From Pleomorphovibrio marinus (GTDB taxonomy: Bacteria > Bacteroidota > Bacteroidia > Cytophagales > Cyclobacteriaceae): DNA of 64,000 nucleotides. The stretch lies in assembly GCF_003347495.1 (NCBI RefSeq), contig NZ_QCXY01000008.1, positions 209,352 through 273,351 on the forward strand, in the 5' to 3' direction. Every line of letters begins with the position of its first letter. Positions within the stretch are counted from its first letter, which is position 1. Below the pieces are notes generated by a model that ran no database searches, was not told the origin of the DNA, and saw only the letters and a program-made list of their open reading frames with translations. Below, in pieces: positions 47,252-55,298 of this stretch. The translations under genes were made by a program, and so were the position numbers.

Positions 47252-47899
47252 CTACTTTGTTTCAAAATCCTTAACCGTGAATACTGTACTTCCCTCAAGT
47301 CCTTCCATCGAACTTTCACTTCCGGTAGGTCCCTTTTCGTAAAGCCTGTATGAACCGGTAGAAATGATGTTTCCAATACCAGGATTAAATTTCATATACC
47401 TCATAAGCTGGTATTCAACGATCTCATATTCCTCATTGATCTTTCCGGATATAGCACTTTGCAAGGTGTAATTCTCTTCATTGTGCTGATAGTCAACGGT
47501 GTAGAATAAGGTAAAATAATATCCCTTCCCTGTCAAATAACCTTCTGTAATTTCATACCATCCTCCATCGGCAAAATTATGGACGGAAATGCTGCCCTCC
47601 ATATAATCATGATTACTGAAACTCCCCGTGAATTTGCCAAATGGCCTACCCATGACATCATTCTCCAAGTTGGACTTTACCAGAACTGGAGAAAATTCAT
47701 GCGTCCCCTCTATCCAGGCAGGTTGGTTCCCGGTGTGGATGTCAAATCCACTTTCCACAAAGGCGTCATACACCTCTTTGGTCAGGTATTCTTCTATTTT
47801 TTTTCGAGAACCCAATCCGTCCTTACTGCCTTCCAGTTCCATACATCCACCCATAAGTCCCATAAGGATTAAAAATCCACTAGTAATAGTTTTTTTCAT
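47252..47899 (-). CDS. Lipoprotein, unknown function
   Basis: The protein has 215 residues with the lipobox MGLMGGC. A mature beta-rich region includes NHDYMEGSISVHNFADGGWYEI, shown in part, GKGYYFTLFYTVDYQHNEENY and a C-terminal SSTVF-like strand. It shows no catalytic motif. Its gene is the first of a two-gene operon with the PEGA protein and has the palindrome/-7 promoter 111-160 bp upstream. Its regulation is thus shared with two other envelope operons in the window. Confidence 0.78.
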   Translation of the reverse strand: MKKTITSGFLILMGLMGGCMELEGSKDGLGSRKKIEEYLTKEVYDAFVESGFDIHTGNQPAWIEGTHEFSPVLVKSNLENDVMGRPFGKFTGSFSNHDYMEGSISVHNFADGGWYEITEGYLTGKGYYFTLFYTVDYQHNEENYTLQSAISGKINEEYEIVEYQLMRYMKFNPGIGNIISTGSYRLYEKGPTGSESSMEGLEGSTVFTVKDFETK

Positions 47900-48009
47900 T
47901 TTTCTCGGTTAATAATTTGACCCCAATTCCAATTTCTGCCTTAAGTCGGTTAAAAAAAACCTACCTTTAACCCCCAGCTTTTACTATCCAAAATCCTCAA
48001 GAAATCAAA

Positions 48010-48058
48010 CAAAAATACCTTGGCGGTAAATAGGTATCAATCCCCCTAATGGGGGATT
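48010..48058 (-). promoter_or_regulatory. Promoter with -7 box and 20-bp palindrome, copy 1
   Basis: On the minus strand, TATTTTTG (48010-48017) is the TAnnTTTG box. The palindrome AATCCCCC-TAAT-GGGGGATT (48039-48058) lies 21 bp upstream of it. It drives the lipoprotein + PEGA operon. Confidence 0.82.
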
Positions 48059-48192
48059 TTTAACAAACATTTTTAGGTTGAGTTTTATCAACAGGCGAAA
48101 AAAGCAAACAAACCGACTTAATTACACTAAAAAACTACCTCATCAATCCCCAGTCGAAAACCTCTGGTGAATACTGAATGGGATGTAATTAC

Positions 48193-48972
48193 CTAAATCC
48201 ACCCCTCACTGACCCCCCTTGCCACCAGCTCAGTTGAGGATGTGCAGCCGGATTTGCGAAGGATGTTTTTCCGGTGGGACTTTACGGTTTCAGTGCTGAT
48301 GCTTAGTTGATTCGCAATTCCGTTAGTGGAGACCCCATCGGCGATCAACTTAATGACTTCTATTTCCCTACCGGTGAATATCCCGTTTTCAAGCGCCTTT
48401 CGGTCATCCTCGTCAGAAAACACTTCCAGGTTCAAGTAAGAAGGATTGTCTCCAAGACCTATCATTGAAAACCGGTGACTGTTTTCCTGAACAAGGTGGT
48501 TAATATTGGTATGGATATTTATGGATTTGGAAAAATTCCCGTTGTCGTCCACTGTGAGGATAAGGGACTGATGATTGAAATATTCATAGTTGCCGTTGGC
48601 AGTAAGGAACCTGAAATTGTATGATACCTTGTATTCAGTGATTTTATCCGCTCCCAGCACCTTGAAGATGTAATCCGAGGCTTTGGCTTCAGCCTTAATC
48701 ACAAAATCGATGTCCTCGGGATGGATCATAGCCAAAATATCATTAATGACATGGAACTCCTCCACCTTTCTACCGTGCGCCTCTTCAAACCAAGGGCTGA
48801 ACTGGGAAATACTTAAATCATAGAAATCCAATATATAATAGTATAAAGGGCCGACTGCGAACACCGCACTGACGATTTCTTCGAAGTCTATTTGCGGAAG
48901 TTGGGTAGGGCGCCTATGGTCAGACGTATAGTCCTGCCAGACCTGATGCATCAACTTGATATTATCTTGCAT
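48193..48972 (-). CDS. LuxR-type regulator with PAS-like sensor domain (paralog 2)
   Basis: The protein has 259 residues from the ATG at 48972 (MQDNIKLMHQVWQDY), which matches the start of the neighbouring paralog. An N-terminal sensor domain of about 180 residues resembles PAS: YYILDFYDLSISQFSPWFEEAHG and NDILAMIHPEDIDFVIKAEA, then a LuxR helix-turn-helix at about 195-255 (FTGREIEVIKLIADGVST, STETVKSHRKNILRKSGC). It follows the first paralog by 29 bp. The pair sits inside the palindrome regulon and is the best candidate for its regulator. Confidence 0.88.
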   Translation of the reverse strand: MQDNIKLMHQVWQDYTSDHRRPTQLPQIDFEEIVSAVFAVGPLYYYILDFYDLSISQFSPWFEEAHGRKVEEFHVINDILAMIHPEDIDFVIKAEAKASDYIFKVLGADKITEYKVSYNFRFLTANGNYEYFNHQSLILTVDDNGNFSKSINIHTNINHLVQENSHRFSMIGLGDNPSYLNLEVFSDEDDRKALENGIFTGREIEVIKLIADGVSTNGIANQLSISTETVKSHRKNILRKSGCTSSTELVARGVSEGWI

Positions 48973-49001
48973 ATGTTTATTGAAGTAAAAAATTGTTAAT
49001 G

Positions 49002-49778
49002 TTAAATCCACCCTTCACTCACGCTTCTTGCCACCAGCTCCGCTGCTGTACTGCAACCCGCTTTTCTGAAGATATTTTTCCGATGTGATTTTATGGTCTC
49101 AAGACTTACAAACAATCGGTCTGCAATGCCCCGGGAGCTGACACCGTTGGCGATCATTTTTATGATTTCGATCTCCCTTTTTGAAAAATTATTTAGGCAC
49201 ATATCCCTATTGTTCTCTTCAGCAAAAATCGGCAAATTGAGAAATGAAGGCAGTCCATTAAAACCAATGATGGAGTAAGTATAGGTGTTTTTGTTTGTCA
49301 AATGGGAAATATTGGTATGGATGTTCAGTGCCTTGACAAAATTATTGTGCTCGTCGGTGGACAACACCAGGGACTGGTGGTTATAAAAGTCATAGCCGCC
49401 GGTCGCATTCCTAAACCGGAAGTTGTACGAAAATTTATAGGATTTGATCTTTTCCATGCCGATATGAAATCGCATAAATGCAAAGGACATTTCCTCGGCT
49501 TTTGATACCATCGCCAAGTCATTTGGATGTATGAGCGCCAATATATCATTGATACCTCTTATATCCCCTGGCTCAAACCCGTGCGCCTCAACAAATCCAG
49601 CACTAATATTGGAAATACTGTAATCAAAAAAATCCAGCACATAGTAGTAAAAAGGACCAGTCGCGAATACAGTACTGACAATCTGATTAAAATCGATAGG
49701 TGGCAACTCCACCGGCCTACGCTCATCCCTCACAAGTTTGTCCCAAACGTTGTGCATCATTTGAATACCTTCTTCCAT
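49002..49778 (-). CDS. LuxR-type regulator with PAS-like sensor domain (paralog 1)
   Basis: The protein has 258 residues and starts MEEGIQMMHNVWDKLVRDERRPVEL, shown in part. The sensor half (YYVLDFFDYSISNISAGFVEAHG, NDILALIHPNDLAMVSKAEE) and the C-terminal HTH (FSKREIEIIKMIANGVSS, SLETIKSHRKNIFRKAGC) are colinear with the next gene. No receiver domain or phosphorylatable Asp is seen, so it is not a classical response regulator. The two genes look like a tandem duplication. Ligand and DNA targets are not known. Confidence 0.88.
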   Translation of the reverse strand: MEEGIQMMHNVWDKLVRDERRPVELPPIDFNQIVSTVFATGPFYYYVLDFFDYSISNISAGFVEAHGFEPGDIRGINDILALIHPNDLAMVSKAEEMSFAFMRFHIGMEKIKSYKFSYNFRFRNATGGYDFYNHQSLVLSTDEHNNFVKALNIHTNISHLTNKNTYTYSIIGFNGLPSFLNLPIFAEENNRDMCLNNFSKREIEIIKMIANGVSSRGIADRLFVSLETIKSHRKNIFRKAGCSTAAELVARSVSEGWI

Positions 49779-50136
49779 TCATTGTTTGAGTGATTCAGAC
49801 CGCAATGAAAACTAAATTTCATGAAATCTCCAAACACCAAACTTTCATAGGAATCGCCGGAAAACATGGGGTTTTTCGGTATTCTAATACAAGCTTCAAA
49901 TCATTAACTACAAAGTTCAATTTATCCCTTCTGAAAAAATTTGACCAAAATTTTACCTTTCTTTTAAAAGGTCAAAAAAAGGGGATATAAATCTCCTCCT
50001 TAGCCATTTTCTCTTAATTTTCGTCGGACGAAAGTAATTCTTAATCAAAATGCGCAAACCCATAAAATTGAGTTAAAAGGCACTCAAAAAAATGGAAAAA
50101 TCTCCCTTAAGGTATTAAAGGGAGATTTTTAACATT
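49779..50136. other. 358-bp intergenic region, terminator and LuxR upstream region
   Basis: The right end contains a bidirectional hairpin, AAAAATCTCCCTT / complement (50096-50108 and 50118-50130), which ends the 54175-50137 operon. The left end lies upstream of the LuxR pair. TTTGACC / GGTCAAA (49940-49946, 49970-49976) form an imperfect inverted repeat. No copy of the CCCCCTAATGGGGG palindrome is present. Confidence 0.6.
50096..50130 (-). terminator. Intrinsic terminator of the DUF5723 operon
   Basis: A 13-bp stem (50096-50108 / 50118-50130) has A- and T-tracts on both sides. It lies just after the last gene of the minus operon and can act in both directions. Confidence 0.88.
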
Positions 50137-50769
50137 TCATCGTTTATTTAAAAACCTTACTTTTTCAGAGCCTGTTTGAGGCAATATCCTTGCAGTACTC
50201 GACGATGCTGAATAATCAAAAAACGCAAGGGTTCCTTTATAATGGCCTGTGATTTTTTTGCCATTTTCAGCAGTCAGATCAAACTGGAATGTGTACTCAT
50301 TGTTGTTTCTCTGCACAGTTATCTTCCCACTGTTTATTCTTGACTCCTCCGTTACTTCCTCAGTTGACTCTTCCCAACCAACAACATACCATCCCCAATC
50401 AAATGTTCCAATTGGATGGGGTCTTGAAGTAGTAAAGGTATATTCCCCTTGATCTAAATGAGTAGGGCTTGAAGAATACAGGTCAAAAGACAATGCATCT
50501 CCTGCACCGATACCTTCTAAATACCCTTCCTCCTGTTCCTCAAAGTTAATACCGTTTGAGGTTAAAATCAATTCGAAAAAATACCCTTGGTGGTAATCCA
50601 CATCCATTCCAGCGTTATATAAAACTCCTTTGTGCAATGCGTATTTTTCTTCACCAACTTTAAAATGATTTTCTTGTTGAAGAGTTTCCTCTTCCTTTTT
50701 CTCGTCGCAGCTAGCCGACAAAACAATCAGGGCCAATACTGCCCAATAGGATTTCACGCGATTTTTCAT
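50137..50769 (-). CDS. Small lipoprotein, unknown function
   Basis: The protein has 210 residues with the lipobox LIVLSASC. The mature part is beta-rich and acidic, with GYFFELILTSNGINFEEQ, SRPHPIGTFDWGWYVVGW and a C-terminal NGKKITGHYKGTLAFFDYS, a pattern that recalls small surface lipoproteins of Bacteroidota. It is third in the operon with the DUF5723 protein, 11 bp after it. No motif indicates an activity. Confidence 0.75.
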   Translation of the reverse strand: MKNRVKSYWAVLALIVLSASCDEKKEEETLQQENHFKVGEEKYALHKGVLYNAGMDVDYHQGYFFELILTSNGINFEEQEEGYLEGIGAGDALSFDLYSSSPTHLDQGEYTFTTSRPHPIGTFDWGWYVVGWEESTEEVTEESRINSGKITVQRNNNEYTFQFDLTAENGKKITGHYKGTLAFFDYSASSSTARILPQTGSEKVRFLNKR

Positions 50770-50780
50770 AGTTTAAATAA

Positions 50781-52169
50781 TTAATTGATAGATGTTGTTT
50801 CGTTTTCTAATTGCTGTTTTTTGGGCTTTTTGTTGTATCTGCCAAAGCCCATACTCCAGCCCACATGGGCATCGATTTGCTTGGTCTCCCCCAAATATCC
50901 TGTCAACAGGGAATTGCTGCCCACAAAAAATCCGGCAACCCGTAGACCCAATCCCCCGCTCAGTCCGGCAGTCTGTGAATTGATCCATGGGGAATAGAGC
51001 TCTACCCCGCCAAGCTTGAGTCTAGGGGTTAACGCGAAAATATGTTGGGCGGCAATTTGCTGGTTGTTATTGGGGTTGCCCATGTTATATTGTCCAAAAA
51101 CACTGAGATAAAGCACCTTGGTCATCCGAAAATCGGTATACGCTGTCAGTAGTCTCGGTAGTTGTGGCTGGTAGCCCGTTTCAGATTGCCTGGTGAAATA
51201 GCCGCTTGCCACTAACTGAGCCTCCACATCTTCTATATTTCCCTCCAATTCATCCAGGTTGAAATAGCTTCCTGCGGGGACGTTCATGGAGTACGTGTTG
51301 TTCACCTGCGTGGGACCAAAATCCAAGGAGCCAAGCCCTTTGAGAGAAATTCCAGAGGTAGCCTTTACGAACCCTTGTTTTCGCCACTCGTGGGTAATCC
51401 CGAAATCGAGTCCCACACCGGAAATGTTGCTCATTGACAACGTGCTCAGGTTGAGTCCATACATTTCATCGTCCAACGCATTACGGGAGTAATTGACATT
51501 TAGACCACCGGAGGCATCGGTAAGAGAAAAGCCGTCTTCATCCATTCGCAGGGTACCCCTGAGCCCGTCGATCCCGGCGTTGATATAAGCACCCGGCATC
51601 AGCAGCCTCACCCCTGTGCCAAAGGAAACCCTGTGTTTTTCATCCTGGTAAAGCTCCCTGCCTGCCACCAGCCCCAGTTCCATCCATCCGGCGACATTTA
51701 TGCGTTGATTATAGGGGAGGTTAAGGGAAGTCTCCAGATAGGGGTCCCCATCGGTGTTTCCCGTAAAGCTTCTGCCCAGGTTGGCGTCCAGGTCTATCAC
51801 GTCAGTCCTCGCAATGGCCTGGGTGGAGAGGCCGAAGCCCCATTTGCCGGCACGGAACCCTATGGATGGCCCCATCACGTTGACCTCCGTGCGGATATTG
51901 ACTGGCCCGTTCGCCCTGTTGAATGCCAAGTCCACCACTTCTTCCTCACCGAAAAAGTCACTGAAATACAACACGTCATTGTTGACCGATGCCGATACCG
52001 CAAACAGATTCAGCTCAAACTTTTTGTGCAGGCTGTTGATTTCCGCAGGGTTCATCGCCACATGCAACAGGCTTCTTCGGGAGGTGTTCTGTATGCCTAT
52101 AAAGCCCTGTTGGGCTTGGATTTGGAAAATACATCCTATTAAAAATAATAAAAAGATATAATATTTCAT
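50781..52169 (-). CDS. DUF5723 family outer-membrane barrel protein
   Basis: The protein has 462 residues with a signal peptide ending IFQIQAQ. The mature N-terminus LLHVAMNPAEINSLHKKFEL is typical of DUF5723 (MNPA...F..N). The body has repeated strand pairs of an outer-membrane barrel, including VSFGTGVRLLMPGAYINAG and ISLKGLGSLDFG. The last strand is followed by a lysine/glutamine-rich tail. It resembles PorP/SprF-like proteins that accompany type IX substrates, but I cannot show it. The gene lies 17 bp after the Ig-like lipoprotein gene. Confidence 0.85.
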   Translation of the reverse strand: MKYYIFLLFLIGCIFQIQAQQGFIGIQNTSRRSLLHVAMNPAEINSLHKKFELNLFAVSASVNNDVLYFSDFFGEEEVVDLAFNRANGPVNIRTEVNVMGPSIGFRAGKWGFGLSTQAIARTDVIDLDANLGRSFTGNTDGDPYLETSLNLPYNQRINVAGWMELGLVAGRELYQDEKHRVSFGTGVRLLMPGAYINAGIDGLRGTLRMDEDGFSLTDASGGLNVNYSRNALDDEMYGLNLSTLSMSNISGVGLDFGITHEWRKQGFVKATSGISLKGLGSLDFGPTQVNNTYSMNVPAGSYFNLDELEGNIEDVEAQLVASGYFTRQSETGYQPQLPRLLTAYTDFRMTKVLYLSVFGQYNMGNPNNNQQIAAQHIFALTPRLKLGGVELYSPWINSQTAGLSGGLGLRVAGFFVGSNSLLTGYLGETKQIDAHVGWSMGFGRYNKKPKKQQLENETTSIN

Positions 52170-52186
52170 AATTAAGTAAATAAAGT

Positions 52187-54175
52187 TTATTTTTTCCTTT
52201 TAAAATACCATTCATCTTCTTTAATAACAGATATTTGTTCACCTTCATGGTCTAAGTTTGCAGTCTTTTTAACATACCAAATCATTTCATTCTCAGTCAA
52301 CTTTGTTATTTTAAAAGTATTTTCATCGCCAGCATTGTCCCCGGACAAAACCTTGAAATAAATATCATCAGTCATCCTAATGTATTGACCAAACCCTGTG
52401 TCATTCCAATTCCCCTCTTCATAAGTGCCGGTCACATCAAATTCAAATGTATTATCTGCTAAAAAGGTCATGTGAGAATTGATGAAGTATTCTGTATCGA
52501 CATAGGAATACACACTTGATCTTTCATTGGTTGATTGGGATATCAAAAACCATTTTCCTAAAAACAAATCACCTTTAGCTTTAATAGTATATTCTTCACT
52601 TAAAACCAACCCATTATTCTCATCAAATAAAACAGTCTCAAAAACTATATCTACTGTATTCTCTTGATCAACATGGAATTCAGTTGATGCAATACCTTCT
52701 TCATCCGTTATCACCTTCAGTTGCTTGAAAGTACCTTTTCCATTTTTTAAAGCAAATTCCACATCTGCATTCCTAACAGGTGAACCGCTTGCAGTCAAAA
52801 TTTTGATTTTTATAGCGAGGTCACTTCCTGGCTCCGCATTTAATTCCTCCAACCCAACTCCCTCAATCACCACTTCTTCCGGCAGTATTCTGGCCGCAAT
52901 TTTCTCTCGGTGCTCAATTGGCCCGTCCGTGATCACCAAGTCAAAGTCGAATTCCTGAGCGGAAAGGCTTTCGGACTTGAAGGCCAACGAAAGCTTGCCC
53001 TCTGCCAACGTGTTCTCACCCAAAATGACCTTCTCATTGCTGATGTTCTCTACGGTGACGGAACCGGACTGCAGGGGCAAAACCTGAATAGTGCCATTCT
53101 TCTGTAGGACCGGATCCGCACTGATCGGGATGTTTTTTGAATTCACGCCGAAAAATGCGCGGACGCTGTTTAGCTGCTGTTTTAAGCTTTTCAGTATTGA
53201 CTCGAAATCAATGATGGATTCCGCAATGCTTTTCACAAACGCCACCGGGTGGGAGGTGTCTTCCCTATCCAGGGACCTGTAATTTACATGTAATACCAAT
53301 TCCTGCTGTTGGTTACTCTCAAATTCCAATAATTTATCTTCCAACAACCTTTGGTTGAAATTGTAGGATTCCAGGTGCCTAAAAATCGGGCAGTCGTGTA
53401 TGTCGCGCACGGTTTCCAAAACCCGTTTGGCACCTTGCAAAAAAGTCACTCCGCCGGCTATACCCACTACCAGGCCCAAACCCGGCATCGCCACGTTTAA
53501 CAACTGTCCTGAGCCCACCATTTTACCACCCACCAACATCAAGGCGAGGTTTTTCATATAAATCGGGGCGTACCTGTCGAAACAATCGTAACTCATCAAT
53601 CGGGAGGACACGTGTTGTTCTTCCACCATCAGGTTTGTTTTGAGCAAGAGTGCCAATTGATCTTTTTCCTCCTGGACAAGGCTGGAAAGTGCCTCTTCAT
53701 AGGAGCCAATCCAGCCGCCCAATGCTTCAGTGACTTCCTTTATTCTTGCATCTTCGCTCTCGGTACCCATCGATTCTCTAGCCTCCGTCAGTATTGCTTG
53801 CAAATACGCATTGCCATCAGGCACATCAACTTTTTGCAATACGGTAAAGTCCACTTGCTTTTCCCGGTTGTTAAGGGAAACCTTCAGCGTTTGCTTTTCT
53901 CCAACCGCCGTGGCAGGAACCACAAACAGCAACTGGTTTCCCCCCTCTTTTATAAGATCAATCTCGATAGTGCCAAAAGTGCCTTTATAGTGGTCCTCCA
54001 AGTTGGAAATGCCGCTTACCTCGATAGACACCAGCTGCATGGGCCTCACCCCATCTTGAGAGGCATTCAGTGAATAATCGGGGTCGGGGCGCCAGTCCTC
54101 CTGTTCATCGGTACAAGCGCATGCTATCAGGGCAAAAATTATTGCACCGAAAAGTTTTAGAAAAGATATGTTCAT
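52187..54175 (-). CDS. Large lipoprotein with Ig-like (Big-1-type) domain and C-terminal lipocalin-like module
   Basis: The protein has 662 residues with lipobox FALIACAC (two Cys; the first or second may be lipidated). A beta-rich N-domain (PMQLVSIEVSGIS...) precedes a helical middle (about 110-330) with a glycine-rich hydrophobic stretch, PGLGLVVGIAGGVTFLQGAK. A Big-1-like Ig domain (about 435-530: LTASGSPVRNADVEFALKNG, VITDEEGIASTEF) is followed by a C-terminal module (FLGKWFLISQST ... MIWYVKK) similar to lipocalin-like domains of Bacteroidota. It is first in an operon behind the palindrome promoter copy 2. Confidence 0.75.
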   Translation of the reverse strand: MNISFLKLFGAIIFALIACACTDEQEDWRPDPDYSLNASQDGVRPMQLVSIEVSGISNLEDHYKGTFGTIEIDLIKEGGNQLLFVVPATAVGEKQTLKVSLNNREKQVDFTVLQKVDVPDGNAYLQAILTEARESMGTESEDARIKEVTEALGGWIGSYEEALSSLVQEEKDQLALLLKTNLMVEEQHVSSRLMSYDCFDRYAPIYMKNLALMLVGGKMVGSGQLLNVAMPGLGLVVGIAGGVTFLQGAKRVLETVRDIHDCPIFRHLESYNFNQRLLEDKLLEFESNQQQELVLHVNYRSLDREDTSHPVAFVKSIAESIIDFESILKSLKQQLNSVRAFFGVNSKNIPISADPVLQKNGTIQVLPLQSGSVTVENISNEKVILGENTLAEGKLSLAFKSESLSAQEFDFDLVITDGPIEHREKIAARILPEEVVIEGVGLEELNAEPGSDLAIKIKILTASGSPVRNADVEFALKNGKGTFKQLKVITDEEGIASTEFHVDQENTVDIVFETVLFDENNGLVLSEEYTIKAKGDLFLGKWFLISQSTNERSSVYSYVDTEYFINSHMTFLADNTFEFDVTGTYEEGNWNDTGFGQYIRMTDDIYFKVLSGDNAGDENTFKITKLTENEMIWYVKKTANLDHEGEQISVIKEDEWYFKRKK

Positions 54176-54319
54176 AGTAAAACAAATTAATTAAACAATT
54201 ATTTGAAAATAGATAGGGGTAGACGTTGTTTCGCCTGCAGAAAAAACCGTAAAATTAATCCGGAAGAATTCTACTTAAAGCCAACATCTAACGTCGGTTT
54301 CACAACTAAACCCCTATCA

Positions 54320-54368
54320 CAAAAGTAATCCGCCGGAGAAATGCGGTCAATCCCCCTAATGGGGGATT
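54320..54368 (-). promoter_or_regulatory. Promoter with -7 box and 20-bp palindrome, copy 2
   Basis: On the minus strand, TACTTTTG (54320-54327) is a TAnnTTTG box. The palindrome AATCCCCC-TAAT-GGGGGATT (54349-54368) lies 21 bp upstream and touches the stop codon of the PorP/SprF gene. It drives the 54175-50137 operon. Confidence 0.82.
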
Positions 54369-55298
54369 TTAATAGTAAAAACAGGGCATGTTGGAGGCTT
54401 TCTTGAAACGCTCCAACTGATAACTGACAAACACGGTGTGGGTGCCTTTGGAATACCTCCCCAGCGCGTGCGTAGGCAGATCATAGGCATATCCCCATTT
54501 GAAGTTTTCGGCAAAAACCGTCCCTGCCATAATTCCCACACTGGATTTGTACTCGTAATTGGCCCCAAGGAAAAAGTCGCCGTCAACATCGAAGCTCATC
54601 GAGAGCAGGCCGCTTCGGGGGGCACCGTTCACCGTCCTGACCAGCAGGTTCGGCATGAATGTGACATTGTAGGAAACCGGGATAAGCATCCCCGTCATCA
54701 AATAATAACTGGCCTCTCCGGGTCTGAGGCCCACTTCAAAGGCACTGTGCCTTTGGGTGACTGCTATCCCTGGAGTAGATATCCCAATGTAAAAGTCATC
54801 ACTGAAAAGGTAAAACCCCAACCCCAAATTAGGGCGGACCACATTGATGTTGTCGGCTACTAGGATGTCCTCGTCCGGGTCCTGAATGTTCAACCTGCTG
54901 TAATCCATTCTGTATTGATTGGCACCTGCCTTCATCCCAAAGGAAAACTGGAGACGCTCACTTATCCTCAAGTAATAGGCAAAGTTGGCATTGACCGAAC
55001 TTTCCCCCATCATGCCGAAACTGTCATTTAAAAGGTCTAACCCTAAACCCACCCCGTCCTCTTCCCATAGTCCATGGGCGGAAAAGTACTGTGTATTGGG
55101 TGCACCCTCGAAGCCAACAAACTGGCTGCTGTGAATCCCGATAAGGCTTAACCCACCCCCCGCCCCCGCGAAGGCAGGATTGTAGACCATGGGATTGAAC
55201 ATATATACCGAAAGCTTGGGGTCGGCCTGACCATGCACCCTACCAATTAACAGCGCTGCGAGGGCTACGAACAACAAGGCCTTTAATTTCATATTCAT
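54369..55298 (-). CDS. PorP/SprF family type IX secretion-associated membrane protein
   Basis: The protein has 309 residues with a signal peptide ending GRVHGQ. The mature N-terminus LSVYMFNPMVYNPAFAGAGG is the family hallmark (QxxxYM.N...NPA.AG). Barrel strands fill the rest. These proteins help type B sorted substrates attach or pass the outer membrane in the type IX system. It is immediately downstream of the CHU_C-bearing adhesin gene (the two are 1 bp apart), and so is likely dedicated to it. Confidence 0.93.
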   Translation of the reverse strand: MNMKLKALLFVALAALLIGRVHGQADPKLSVYMFNPMVYNPAFAGAGGGLSLIGIHSSQFVGFEGAPNTQYFSAHGLWEEDGVGLGLDLLNDSFGMMGESSVNANFAYYLRISERLQFSFGMKAGANQYRMDYSRLNIQDPDEDILVADNINVVRPNLGLGFYLFSDDFYIGISTPGIAVTQRHSAFEVGLRPGEASYYLMTGMLIPVSYNVTFMPNLLVRTVNGAPRSGLLSMSFDVDGDFFLGANYEYKSSVGIMAGTVFAENFKWGYAYDLPTHALGRYSKGTHTVFVSYQLERFKKASNMPCFYY

